Origin: Abyssibacter profundi
GTDB taxonomy: Bacteria; Pseudomonadota; Gammaproteobacteria; Nevskiales; OUC007
NCBI RefSeq assembly: GCF_003151135.1
Contig: NZ_QEQK01000014.1
Coordinates: forward strand, 19,801-83,800
Length of the DNA: 64,000 nt
Reading direction: 5' to 3'
A model generated the notes under the pieces. It made no database searches, was not told where the DNA came from, and was given only the letters and a program-made list of their open reading frames with translations. Below are positions 44,881-53,524 of the stretch, piece after piece. The translations under genes and the position numbers were made by a program. How positions within the stretch are numbered: the first letter of the stretch is position 1; each line of letters begins with the position of its first letter.

Positions 44881-46326
44881 TTGAACTGGTCTGAATACGA
44901 CCCCAACGGTTTTTTTGATGAGTTGTTCGAAGCGCCCGGCCGACCCCGGGCTTCAGCGCGAACGCTTGTCGATACGCTGGCCGGGATGAGCCGCCAGGAG
45001 CTGGCCGACCGCCGAGTCGCCGCCGATCTGGCCATCAAGTCAATGGGGATCACGTTTACCGTGTACTCCCAGGGCAGCATGCTGGATCGCACCTGGCCGT
45101 TCGATATTCTTCCCAGGATTATCGACAGCCGGGAATGGGCTCGCACCGAAGCGGGCCTCAAGCAGCGTGTGCAGGCGCTCAACCTGTTCATCCAGGACAT
45201 CTACACCGACCAGAAGATTATTCGCGACGGTGTGTTCCCCCGCGAACTGTTGGAACAGTCGGTTAACTACCGGCCGCAATGCCAGGGCATGCGCCCCAAG
45301 CATGGGCAGTGGGCGCATATCTGCGGGTCCGATCTGGTGCGCGATGGCGACGGCACGCTCTACGTGCTGGAGGATAATCTGCGTGTGCCCTCGGGTGTCT
45401 CGTACATGGTCGAGAATCGGTTGGTGACCAAGCGGGTGTTCCCGGAGTTGTTTGAACACAGCAGCATCCTGCCGGTGGACGAGTATCCCGCCGAGCTATA
45501 CGAGATGTTGGCCAGCCTCTCCCCGCGGGACGGGGACGATCCGATGATCGTGCTGCTCACGCCCGGGATCTATAACTCGGCCTACTTCGAGCATGCCTAT
45601 CTGGCGCAGCAAATGGGCATCGAGCTGGTCGAGGGGCCGGATCTTGTGGTCGGCGACGATGACTGCGTGTACCTGCGTAGCGTCGAGGGCCTGACCCGGG
45701 TGGACGTGATTTATCGGCGGGTGGATGACCTGTTCATCGACCCCGAAGCCTTTAATCCGGACTCTCTGCTGGGTGCGCCGGGACTGATGCGCGCCTGGCT
45801 CAAGGGCAATGTGGCGCTGGCCAACGCGCCGGGCTGCGGCATGGCGGACGACAAGGTCGTGTACGCCTACGTGCCGGAGATCATCAAGTATTACCTGGAC
45901 CAGGACCCGATCATCCCCAACGTCCCGTCCTTTCTGTGCCATCGCAAGCAGGACCTCGACCATGTGCTGGCCAACCTGGACCAGTTGGTGGTCAAGCCGG
46001 CCAATGAATCGGGCGGTTACGGCATGTTGATCGGCCCCAGGGCCACCGAGGCCGAGCGCAAGGCCTTTGCCGAACAGATTCGCAAGAATCCGCGGAACTA
46101 CATGGCTCAGCCCACCCTGAACCTGTCGGTCTGCCCCACGGTTTGTGAGGAGTCACAAATCGAGCCCCGTCATCTGGACCTGCGGCCCTTCATCCTGTCG
46201 GGCGAGTCACAGTACGTGACCATGGGCGGACTGACGCGTGTGGCCATGGTCAAGGGCTCGCTGGTGGTGAACAGCTCGCAAGGCGGCGGCAGCAAGGACA
46301 CCTGGATTGTCGAGGTGGACGACTGA
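44881..46326 (+). CDS. Circularly permuted ATP-grasp protein
   Basis: A 481-residue circularly permuted ATP-grasp family (DUF404/407) protein. The motifs GMRPKHGQWAHICGSDLVRDGDG, LEDNLRVPSGVSYMVENR and DLRPFILSG are characteristic. The start is a TTG at 44881 with GGGAGA 5 bases upstream, where family members start (NWSEYDPNGFFDELF); an ATG at 44779 would add a non-homologous leader. It pairs with the alpha-E gene (stop and start overlap by one base). Such pairs occur in putative peptide-ligation operons with transglutaminase-like proteins, none of which are seen here. Confidence 0.9.
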   Translation: MNWSEYDPNGFFDELFEAPGRPRASARTLVDTLAGMSRQELADRRVAADLAIKSMGITFTVYSQGSMLDRTWPFDILPRIIDSREWARTEAGLKQRVQALNLFIQDIYTDQKIIRDGVFPRELLEQSVNYRPQCQGMRPKHGQWAHICGSDLVRDGDGTLYVLEDNLRVPSGVSYMVENRLVTKRVFPELFEHSSILPVDEYPAELYEMLASLSPRDGDDPMIVLLTPGIYNSAYFEHAYLAQQMGIELVEGPDLVVGDDDCVYLRSVEGLTRVDVIYRRVDDLFIDPEAFNPDSLLGAPGLMRAWLKGNVALANAPGCGMADDKVVYAYVPEIIKYYLDQDPIIPNVPSFLCHRKQDLDHVLANLDQLVVKPANESGGYGMLIGPRATEAERKAFAEQIRKNPRNYMAQPTLNLSVCPTVCEESQIEPRHLDLRPFILSGESQYVTMGGLTRVAMVKGSLVVNSSQGGGSKDTWIVEVDD

Positions 46327-47285
46327 TGCTTTCGCGTGTTGCAGACAATCTGTTCTGGTTCGGCCGCTATGTACAGCGGGCCGAAAACACCGCCCGGCTG
46401 GCCAGCGTGCATGCCAACCTCATTCTCGACATGCCGCGCCGAGTGGTCGTGGCCTGGGAGTCCGTGGTTGATATCACCGGCAGCCGCGCCGGCTTTTTGG
46501 AGCGGTACGACGACTTCTCCGAAGCCAACGTGGTGCGCTTCCTGTTGGTTGACGACGCGAATCCAGGCTCGATTCTCTCGTCACTCTCTAATGCCCGGCA
46601 GATTCTACGGTCCTCGCGCGACATCACGCCGCGCGAGATTTGGGAAGAGATCAACAAGCTCTACTGGTTCGTGCGCGATGCCACGCCACAGGCATTGGAG
46701 CGCCGCCGGCGCAGCGACTTTCTAGAGCGTGTGATTCGCAGCTGTCTACTGGTTGACGGCATGCTGCACGAGAACATGTCGCGCGATCTGGCGTACCGAT
46801 TCCTGAGCTTGGGCTCCAGCCTGGAGCAGGCCGACATGACCTCGCGCATCGTCGATGCCTCGGCAATCGGTTTGTTGCCGCAGCGCCAAGATGATTTGCT
46901 GCCGTTCTCCAATATCCAGTGGCGTAGCGTTCTGATGTCGCTGACGGCCTACCAGATGTATCGGCGGCAGGTTCGCCGGCGTGTGTCCGGGCCCAAGGTG
47001 GTGCAGTTCCTGATCCAGGATCGCGACTTTCCGCGGTCGGTGGCCTGGAATCTCGATGCCATCTGCCAGACGCTGTCGCGGATCCCCAATCACGATCAAC
47101 CGCTGCGTGTCGCACGCACCATCCGCAGCCGGATCGCCGAAGCGGATCTGGCCGCCTTGCCCCAGTCCCAGGTGTCCGACTACGTCGATGACCTGCAGGG
47201 CCGATTGGCGCAGCTGGGCAACGTCATCACCGAGCATTATTTCCGGCCGGAGCTCGCGCAGGAGTCGGCCAGCCAGAGCCAATAG
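46326..47285 (+). CDS. Alpha-E domain protein (DUF403)
   Basis: A 319-residue almost all-helical alpha-E domain protein. It opens with the family motif LSRVADNLFWFGRYVQRAENTARL. It always sits beside the circularly permuted ATP-grasp gene, with which it overlaps by one base here (TGATG), and is probably its functional partner. The biochemical role is unknown. Confidence 0.9.
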   Translation: MLSRVADNLFWFGRYVQRAENTARLASVHANLILDMPRRVVVAWESVVDITGSRAGFLERYDDFSEANVVRFLLVDDANPGSILSSLSNARQILRSSRDITPREIWEEINKLYWFVRDATPQALERRRRSDFLERVIRSCLLVDGMLHENMSRDLAYRFLSLGSSLEQADMTSRIVDASAIGLLPQRQDDLLPFSNIQWRSVLMSLTAYQMYRRQVRRRVSGPKVVQFLIQDRDFPRSVAWNLDAICQTLSRIPNHDQPLRVARTIRSRIAEADLAALPQSQVSDYVDDLQGRLAQLGNVITEHYFRPELAQESASQSQ

Positions 47286-47293
47286 GCGAGGAG

Positions 47294-47893
47294 ATGCCGG
47301 TGGCATCCATCGAATTTTTCTGGGACCCCGTCAGCCCCTATACCTACCTGGCCTCCACACAGCTGCCGTCCCTGGCGCGCGAGGCCGGGGTGGCACTGGT
47401 GTATCGCCCCTTTTTTCTGGGCGGGGTCATGCAGGCGACGGGCAATCGCCCGCCGGCGACCGTGGCCAGCAAGGGGCGCTACATGATGGCGGACCTGCAG
47501 ATGTGGGCCCGTGCCTACAAGGTGCCGTTGACACCACCTGAGACGTTTCCTGCCAAAACCATTCTGGCCCTGCGGGCGGGGCTAGTTACAGAGCAGCAGG
47601 GAGACGGCGAGCGTTATGCCCAGGCCATCATGCGTGCGTACTGGGGACAGGGACGGGATATCTCTGATCCTGCCGTGGTATCGGCCGTGCTGAGCGAGCT
47701 CGGGCTGGATGCGCCGGCCATACTGGCACTGACCGAGCAGGACGCCATCAAAGCGGCACTCAAGGCCAACACCGAAGAGGCGGTGGCTCGGGGGGCATTC
47801 GGCGCCCCCAGCCTGTTCGTTGGAGAGCAGCTGTTCTGGGGCAACGATCGGTTGGATTTGCTGCGGCGCTACCTTGACGAACAGGCGGCCTGA
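47294..47893 (+). CDS. 2-hydroxychromene-2-carboxylate isomerase-like (DsbA family)
   Basis: A 199-residue DsbA-fold protein of the HCCA isomerase group, glutathione-dependent enzymes of naphthalene-type catabolism and related reactions. The opening FFWDPVSPYTYLA has the Ser used for glutathione activation. The ATG at 47294 abuts the GAGGAG ribosome-binding site; the in-frame GTG at 47300, 6 bases from it, is a better start by spacing. Family members also act in unrelated reactions, so the substrate is unknown. It lies 8 bases after the alpha-E gene. Confidence 0.88.
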   Translation: MPVASIEFFWDPVSPYTYLASTQLPSLAREAGVALVYRPFFLGGVMQATGNRPPATVASKGRYMMADLQMWARAYKVPLTPPETFPAKTILALRAGLVTEQQGDGERYAQAIMRAYWGQGRDISDPAVVSAVLSELGLDAPAILALTEQDAIKAALKANTEEAVARGAFGAPSLFVGEQLFWGNDRLDLLRRYLDEQAA

Positions 47894-47899
47894 CACAGC

Positions 47900-48784
47900 A
47901 TGACCGCCCAGCCGATCGAGGCCGCCAGCGGAGCCCGCAGCCATCTGCTGCGCATCCGTGGATTGCGTTATCACCTGTGGACCTGGGGTTCTCCCGAGCG
48001 GCCCTTGCTGGTCTGCTGTCACGGTTGGCTGGACACCGGTGGCAGCTGGCAGTTTGTTGCCCGCGAGCTGGCCCACAGGTTTCATGTGGTGGCGCCTGAT
48101 TGGCGCGGATTCGGTTATAGCCAGTGGGAGGGGGACCATTATTGGTTCCCGGACTATGTTGCGGATCTCGATGCCCTGGTCGAGGCGATCAATCCTCAGG
48201 GTCCGGTTCGTTTGGTCGGTCACAGCATGGGCGGGCAGGCGTCCAGTCTGTTTGCAGGGGTGCGGCCCGACCGGGTGTCACGTCTGGCGCTGCTGGATTC
48301 GCTGCTGCTGCCGGATATGGCGCCGGAGCTTGCACCGAAGCGCCTGGGCGGTTGGTTGGACGCCCTGCGCGATCCTCCGGCGCAGCGCAGCTACGACAGC
48401 TTCGAGGTGCTCGCCGAACGCATTGCCCGTCGCAACAGCCGGTTGACGCCGGCACGCGCCTTGGCCATTGCCAAGGTCTGGGGGCAGCGCCGACCCGATG
48501 GCCGGATCGAATTGCTGGCGGATCCGCGGCATCGCATGCGAAACCCCATCCTGTACCGCGCTGCAGAATCCTATGCCGTCTGGCAGCAGGTCACGGCGCC
48601 GACGCTGTTTCTCGATGCCAGCGATTCCCCGTTGATGGCCGCCGCCGGCGATGAAGAAATGCAGCGCCGTCGCGGCTGTTTCCGTGATCATCGTCGGCAG
48701 GTGGTGCCGGAGTCGGGCCATATGCTTCACCATGACCAGCCACAGGCCGTGGCCGAGGCATTGCAAGCATTCTTTGCCGACTAG
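47900..48784 (+). CDS. Alpha/beta hydrolase
   Basis: A 294-residue alpha/beta hydrolase with the oxyanion motif HGWLDTGGSW, the nucleophile elbow GHSMGG (Ser109) and the catalytic His in ESGHMLHHD near the C-terminus. It resembles the SERHL-like/soluble epoxide hydrolase-like set. It begins 6 bases after the HCCA isomerase-like gene, so the two may act in one catabolic step, but the substrate is not evident. Confidence 0.87.
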   Translation: MTAQPIEAASGARSHLLRIRGLRYHLWTWGSPERPLLVCCHGWLDTGGSWQFVARELAHRFHVVAPDWRGFGYSQWEGDHYWFPDYVADLDALVEAINPQGPVRLVGHSMGGQASSLFAGVRPDRVSRLALLDSLLLPDMAPELAPKRLGGWLDALRDPPAQRSYDSFEVLAERIARRNSRLTPARALAIAKVWGQRRPDGRIELLADPRHRMRNPILYRAAESYAVWQQVTAPTLFLDASDSPLMAAAGDEEMQRRRGCFRDHRRQVVPESGHMLHHDQPQAVAEALQAFFAD

Positions 48785-49021
48785 TTGGCTGTTGCGCGGC
48801 GTTTGCGGCGCTGCAGGGCCTTCCCTATGCTCAAAGCCGTGCTGCTTCAAGGCAAGCCATGGCCTCGCATGGGCCGATGTCTTGAACACTGACCGGTTTC
48901 AGCGGTCGACCACCTGACTGGTGGGGCTGACGCAGCACGAACTGGCAATTGCAGCATCCCTTTGATCGGGGATGCCGTTTTCGGTGCAGCGCCTTCACCG
49001 CCCAATGACAGGAGGTTGAAT

Positions 49022-51676
49022 ATGAGCACGCTACTCTGGTTGCTGGCGTTTATCGCCGTCGGAACCGCCTTGGCCTACCGCGGCACTTCGCTGCGAACAT
49101 CGACGGCTGTCATCGGCGGGTTGCTGCTGGTGCTGAGTCTATTGGGCGATGTGGCCTGGGGCTGGCTCCTCGCATTCTGGCTGGTGTTTGCTGGCGTGGC
49201 GGCTGTGCTCAATGTGGAGGCGTTGCGCAAATCACTATTGACGGCGCCGGCCTTCAAATTCTTCAAGAGCGTGTTGCCGGAGATGTCGGACACCGAGCGG
49301 GCGGCCTTGGAAGCCGGCACCGTTTGGTGGGAAGGGGATTTGTTCTCCGGGCGTCCGGATTGGCGTCGGCTGGGGGCGTTGCCCAAGCCTCGACTGTCTG
49401 ACGAAGAGCAGGCCTTTCTTGACGGCCCCGTCGAGCAGCTCTGCGGCATGCTCGACGACTGGGAAATCGTGCATGAACAGGCTGACCTGCCCGCAGCCGC
49501 CTGGGAGTTCATCAAGAAGAACAAGTTCTTCGGGATGATCATTCCCAAGCGTTACGGTGGTCTGGAGTTTTCTGCCGTCGCCCATTCTGCGGTCTTGACC
49601 AAGATCGCCAGTGCCGGCGGGACCACCGCATCCTCCATCGTGGCGGTGCCCAACTCCTTAGGGCCTGCCGAATTGCTGCTGCATTACGGCACGGACGAGC
49701 AGAAGGACTACTACCTCCCGCGTCTGGCCGTCGGGGACGAGATTCCCTGCTTCGGATTGACCAGCCCCTACGCCGGATCAGATGCCGGTTCCATTCCCGA
49801 CATGGGAGTGGTGTGCGAAGGCACGTGGAAAGGCAAGAAGACGCTGGGTATGCGGCTGACCTTCGACAAGCGTTACATCACCCTGGCACCGGTGGCGACC
49901 GTCATCGGACTGGCGTTCAAGCTTTATGACCCGGATCACTTGCTGGGTGACCAGGAAGACCTGGGCATTACCTGCGCGCTGGTGCCGCACGACACCAAGG
50001 GTGTGGAGATTGGCAACCGCCACTATCCGCTGTCGGCCCCGTTCATGAACGGCCCGATTCGAGGCAAGGACGTGTTCGTACCGCTGGATACCATCATTGG
50101 CGGGCGCGAGAACGCCGGTCGGGGCTGGCGCATGCTAATGGAAGTGCTGTCGGTGGGTCGGGGCATTTCGCTACCGTCCGGAAGCACCGGCGGTGCCTTG
50201 CAGGCAGCCTATGCCACCGGCGCCTATGCGCGAGTGCGCAAGCAGTTCAACGTCTCGATTGGCGAGTTCGAGGGCATACAGGAAGCGATGGCTCGCATCG
50301 GTGCCCAGGCCTACGCCTGCAACGCCGTGCGTCAATTGTCTGCATTGGCGGTCGATCTGGGTGAAAAACCCTCCGTCCCGTCGGCGATTGCCAAGATGCA
50401 TGTCACCGATCTGGCACGGCGCATCGCCGTTGATGCCATGGATGTGCACTCGGGCAAGGCGGTCTGTATCGGGCCTCGGAATATCATCGCCAGCGGCTAC
50501 CAGAGTGCGCCGGTGGCGACCACGGTCGAGGGTGCGAATATCCTGACCCGCAGCATGATGATTTTCGGTCAGGGGGCGATTCGCTGCCATCCCTTCGTGC
50601 TGAGCGAAATGGATGCCGTCAACGACGACGATGCCGCGCGCGGGCTGGACAACTTCGACCAGGCGTTTATGGGGCACATGGGGCATATCGCCTCGGCGAA
50701 GGCGCGTTCGCTGGTCTTGGGGCTGACCGGCTCGCAGGTGGCGAGCGCACCGGATTCGGGCCCCACCGCGATCTACTACAAGCGGCTGGCGCGTTACAGC
50801 GCCAACCTGGCCTTGCTGTCCGATGTGGCCATGGCCTTGCTGGGCGGATCACTGAAATTCCGCGAAGGCATTTCGGCCCGTCTGGGCGATGTGCTGTCGG
50901 CGCTGTTCATCGGCAGTGCCGTACTCAAGCAGTACCAGGATGAGGGGCGGCCCGAGGAAGACCTGCCGCTGGTCCAGTGGATGCTCGATGACCTTTGTCA
51001 CAGCATTGAGGACCGTTTGGACGGTGTGCTCAACCACCTGCCGATGCGGCCGCTGATGTGGGGGCTGCGGCTGGTGATCTTCCCGCTGGGCCGTCGGGCA
51101 CGCGCTGCGGATGACGGCACCAATGCCAAGGTTGCTCGGCTGATGATGGAGCCTGGTGCGGCCATGCAGCGGCTGGCCGCCGCTGTTTACCAGCCGACGG
51201 ATGTCGCCCATCCCCTCGGCGTGTTGCGACAAGCGCATGCGGCCGTGTTGGAGACCGAATCGCTGGAGACCAAGCTGGTCAAGGCGTTCAAGAAGGGCGA
51301 ACTCAAGCACCCGCACCCTCGGGAACGAATCGACGAGGCTGAGCAAAGCGGGCTGATCTCCGCCGAGGAGGCCACCGCGTTGCGTAAGGCCTGGGAACTG
51401 GTGGCCGAGGTGGTTCGGGTTGACGAATTCACGACGGACGAGATGGCTGCAGGGCGGTCTGAGTTTGCGCGTTCCAACCCGCATGAGCCGGGTAGCAAGC
51501 CGGCGCCGAATCGCAAGCGCACCCGCGCCAAGGCCGCAAGTTCAAAGTCCAAGACCTCGACGCGGAAGCCGGCGGCCAGCGCCAGCCGGACCAAGGCGAC
51601 AGCGGCCAAGGCGTCCGGCACGAAGCCGGCGTCTCGAAAGTCAGCCAAGGCAACGCCGGAGTCAGAAACCAGTTAG
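49022..51676 (+). CDS. fadE: Long acyl-CoA dehydrogenase FadE with H1-like C-terminal tail
   Basis: An 884-residue FadE-type acyl-CoA dehydrogenase, the first step of fatty-acid beta-oxidation. Two N-terminal membrane helices (about 3-22 and 29-66) are as in E. coli FadE (814 residues), then the acyl-CoA dehydrogenase domain with the GIQEAMARIGAQAYACNA region and a DUF1974-like C-terminal domain. The start at 49022 has AGGAGG 8 bases upstream. Unusually, residues about 822-884 form a Lys/Ala/Ser/Thr/Pro-rich tail (RKRTRAKAASSKSKTSTRKP) like histone H1, AlgP or PhaF tails. It precedes glpD by 60 bases. Confidence 0.93.
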   Translation: MSTLLWLLAFIAVGTALAYRGTSLRTSTAVIGGLLLVLSLLGDVAWGWLLAFWLVFAGVAAVLNVEALRKSLLTAPAFKFFKSVLPEMSDTERAALEAGTVWWEGDLFSGRPDWRRLGALPKPRLSDEEQAFLDGPVEQLCGMLDDWEIVHEQADLPAAAWEFIKKNKFFGMIIPKRYGGLEFSAVAHSAVLTKIASAGGTTASSIVAVPNSLGPAELLLHYGTDEQKDYYLPRLAVGDEIPCFGLTSPYAGSDAGSIPDMGVVCEGTWKGKKTLGMRLTFDKRYITLAPVATVIGLAFKLYDPDHLLGDQEDLGITCALVPHDTKGVEIGNRHYPLSAPFMNGPIRGKDVFVPLDTIIGGRENAGRGWRMLMEVLSVGRGISLPSGSTGGALQAAYATGAYARVRKQFNVSIGEFEGIQEAMARIGAQAYACNAVRQLSALAVDLGEKPSVPSAIAKMHVTDLARRIAVDAMDVHSGKAVCIGPRNIIASGYQSAPVATTVEGANILTRSMMIFGQGAIRCHPFVLSEMDAVNDDDAARGLDNFDQAFMGHMGHIASAKARSLVLGLTGSQVASAPDSGPTAIYYKRLARYSANLALLSDVAMALLGGSLKFREGISARLGDVLSALFIGSAVLKQYQDEGRPEEDLPLVQWMLDDLCHSIEDRLDGVLNHLPMRPLMWGLRLVIFPLGRRARAADDGTNAKVARLMMEPGAAMQRLAAAVYQPTDVAHPLGVLRQAHAAVLETESLETKLVKAFKKGELKHPHPRERIDEAEQSGLISAEEATALRKAWELVAEVVRVDEFTTDEMAAGRSEFARSNPHEPGSKPAPNRKRTRAKAASSKSKTSTRKPAASASRTKATAAKASGTKPASRKSAKATPESETS

Positions 51677-51735
51677 CGCCGGAGGCCCCGCGAGGGACGC
51701 GCGCGCCACATTCTTACCGCAAGGACGCCTGAACC

Positions 51736-53343
51736 ATGGATCGACAGTTTGCCGCCATGCAGCATGCCAGCGTTGACCTGCTGGTCATCGGCGGCGGCAT
51801 TTACGGGGCCTGGACGGCCTACGATGCCGCCTTGCGAGGCTACCGGGTGGCTCTGGTCGACAAGACCGACTGGGCTGCCGGCACGTCATCGGCCTCCAGC
51901 AAGCTGATTCACGGCGGGCTGCGCTACCTGGAGCACTTCAACTTCGGCTTGGTGCGCCATGGCCTGGCCGAGCGCGCAACGCTGACGCGGATTGCGCCGC
52001 ATGCGGTCGACCCGATTCGCTTCGTCATTCCGAAGTACGAGGGGGATCGGGTGGCCAGCTGGAAGATGCGCATTGGGCTGGCGCTTTATGACCTGCTGGC
52101 CGGCCGGGGGCAGCCCGTGGCGCCTCACGACCGCTTCGACGCCTTGGAACTACGGGACAGTTTCCCGTATTTGTCGACCGAGGGCCTGATCGGCGGTTTT
52201 TCCTACGGGGACTGTCAGGAAGACGATGCCCGCGTCACGCTGGAAGTGGTGGCCGCCGCTCAGCGCGCGGGGGCGATGGTGGCGAATCACACGGCCGTGT
52301 CCGAGGTCTTGTACATGGGCGACCGCGTCATCGGCGCGCGTATTGAAGATCGGCTCGGGGGCGGTACCGGGCAGATTCGGGCCCGCTTGACGGTGAATGC
52401 GGCGGGCCCGTGGGCGCCCGATCTTGCCGGCGGCCGGTCGGTGGTTGGCGACTACAAGCTGATCAAGGGCGTGCACCTGATGATGCCGGAGCTGCCGGGG
52501 CCAAAGGATGCGTTCCTGCTGACCGCACGCTCGGATGGCCGGGTGTTCTTCGTCATCCCCTGGTACGACCACACGATCATCGGCACGACGGAATCCGATT
52601 ATCAGGGAGACCCTAAGGACCTGGCGGTTTATGAAGACGAGGCCGAGTATCTGCTCGACGAGGCCAACCGGGCGCTGCGTCAGGCCAACTGGCGACGCGA
52701 GGATATCCGGGGTTGTTTTGCCGGTGTGAGAACCCTCATGGGTGGTTCTGATGGGTCCTTATCCGCGGTGTCTCGGGACTTCATGGTCCGTAAGGCCAAG
52801 CCGGGACTATGGATGCCCATTGGCGGTAAGTACACGACTGCCCGCGGTGATGCCGAGTCAATCGTCGATATGGCCCGCGCCGAACTGGGGCCAGCGCGAG
52901 GGACGCGGCGCACCGATCAGCAGCCCTTGGCCTGGGCGCCCAGCGGCGACGTGGGCCAATGGCGGGCCGAGGCCGAGGCTGACGCCCGCGCATTGGGCGT
53001 GGATGAGCGGGCCGCCGCATGGCTGGTCAAGCGCCATGGCACCCAAACGGAGGCCGTGCTGGACATGGTCCGCACCGAACCGTCGCTGGCCATGCGCTTG
53101 CACGAGCAATGTCCGTTTATCCGTGCGGAAGTGGCCTACGCCGCACGTCATGAGATGGCGCGTTCGCTCGTGGACGTCTTGCGACGACGTCTGCCCGTCA
53201 TGCTCATGCTCGCGCCGGATCAAGAGCTGGCGCGCAACGCCGCCCATTTGATGGCGCCTGAGCTGGATTGGGATGACACCACCATCGAGGCGCAGTGCGA
53301 CGCGGCGTTGGCACTGTGGCCGGGTATTTCACCTCGTAATTAG
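51736..53343 (+). CDS. glpD: Aerobic glycerol-3-phosphate dehydrogenase
   Basis: A 535-residue FAD-dependent GlpD that oxidises glycerol-3-phosphate to dihydroxyacetone phosphate at the inner membrane. The N-terminal FAD fold VDLLVIGGGIYGAWTAYDAALRG, the SSASSKLIHGGLRYLE motif and the C-terminal GlpA/GlpD domain are all visible. No glpF or glpK is in the window, so its substrate could come from phospholipid breakdown. It lies between fadE and the surface lipase, a layout suited to lipid catabolism. Confidence 0.95.
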   Translation: MDRQFAAMQHASVDLLVIGGGIYGAWTAYDAALRGYRVALVDKTDWAAGTSSASSKLIHGGLRYLEHFNFGLVRHGLAERATLTRIAPHAVDPIRFVIPKYEGDRVASWKMRIGLALYDLLAGRGQPVAPHDRFDALELRDSFPYLSTEGLIGGFSYGDCQEDDARVTLEVVAAAQRAGAMVANHTAVSEVLYMGDRVIGARIEDRLGGGTGQIRARLTVNAAGPWAPDLAGGRSVVGDYKLIKGVHLMMPELPGPKDAFLLTARSDGRVFFVIPWYDHTIIGTTESDYQGDPKDLAVYEDEAEYLLDEANRALRQANWRREDIRGCFAGVRTLMGGSDGSLSAVSRDFMVRKAKPGLWMPIGGKYTTARGDAESIVDMARAELGPARGTRRTDQQPLAWAPSGDVGQWRAEAEADARALGVDERAAAWLVKRHGTQTEAVLDMVRTEPSLAMRLHEQCPFIRAEVAYAARHEMARSLVDVLRRRLPVMLMLAPDQELARNAAHLMAPELDWDDTTIEAQCDAALALWPGISPRN

Positions 53344-53372
53344 CTTCAGGCCGGCCCCGGCCCGGCCGACGG

Positions 53373-53393
53373 CCCTCTGTGCCACACAGAGGG
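53373..53393 (+). terminator. Hairpin after glpD (no T-run)
   Basis: CCCTCTGTG-CCA-CACAGAGGG, a perfect 9-bp stem, lies 30 bases after the glpD stop. It may terminate or stabilise the fadE-glpD transcript. Confidence 0.5.
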
Positions 53394-53524
53394 TGCCGAT
53401 CGCCCGACCAGCGGTACGGTGCGGCTTGTTCACTTCACGCGCCATTGACAGGCGGCTCTCCACAATCGCGCCCCATCGGTCCATCTGAGACCGAAGTCAT
53501 GCATAGGTGCACTGGAGGACTGCC

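Noticed and set aside
48785..49021. Inverted repeats GACCG/CGGTC and CCACC/GGTGG upstream of fadE as a FadR/PsrA site
   Set aside because: The arms are only five bases, GC-rich, and do not resemble a known FadR or PsrA site; likely chance in GC-rich DNA.
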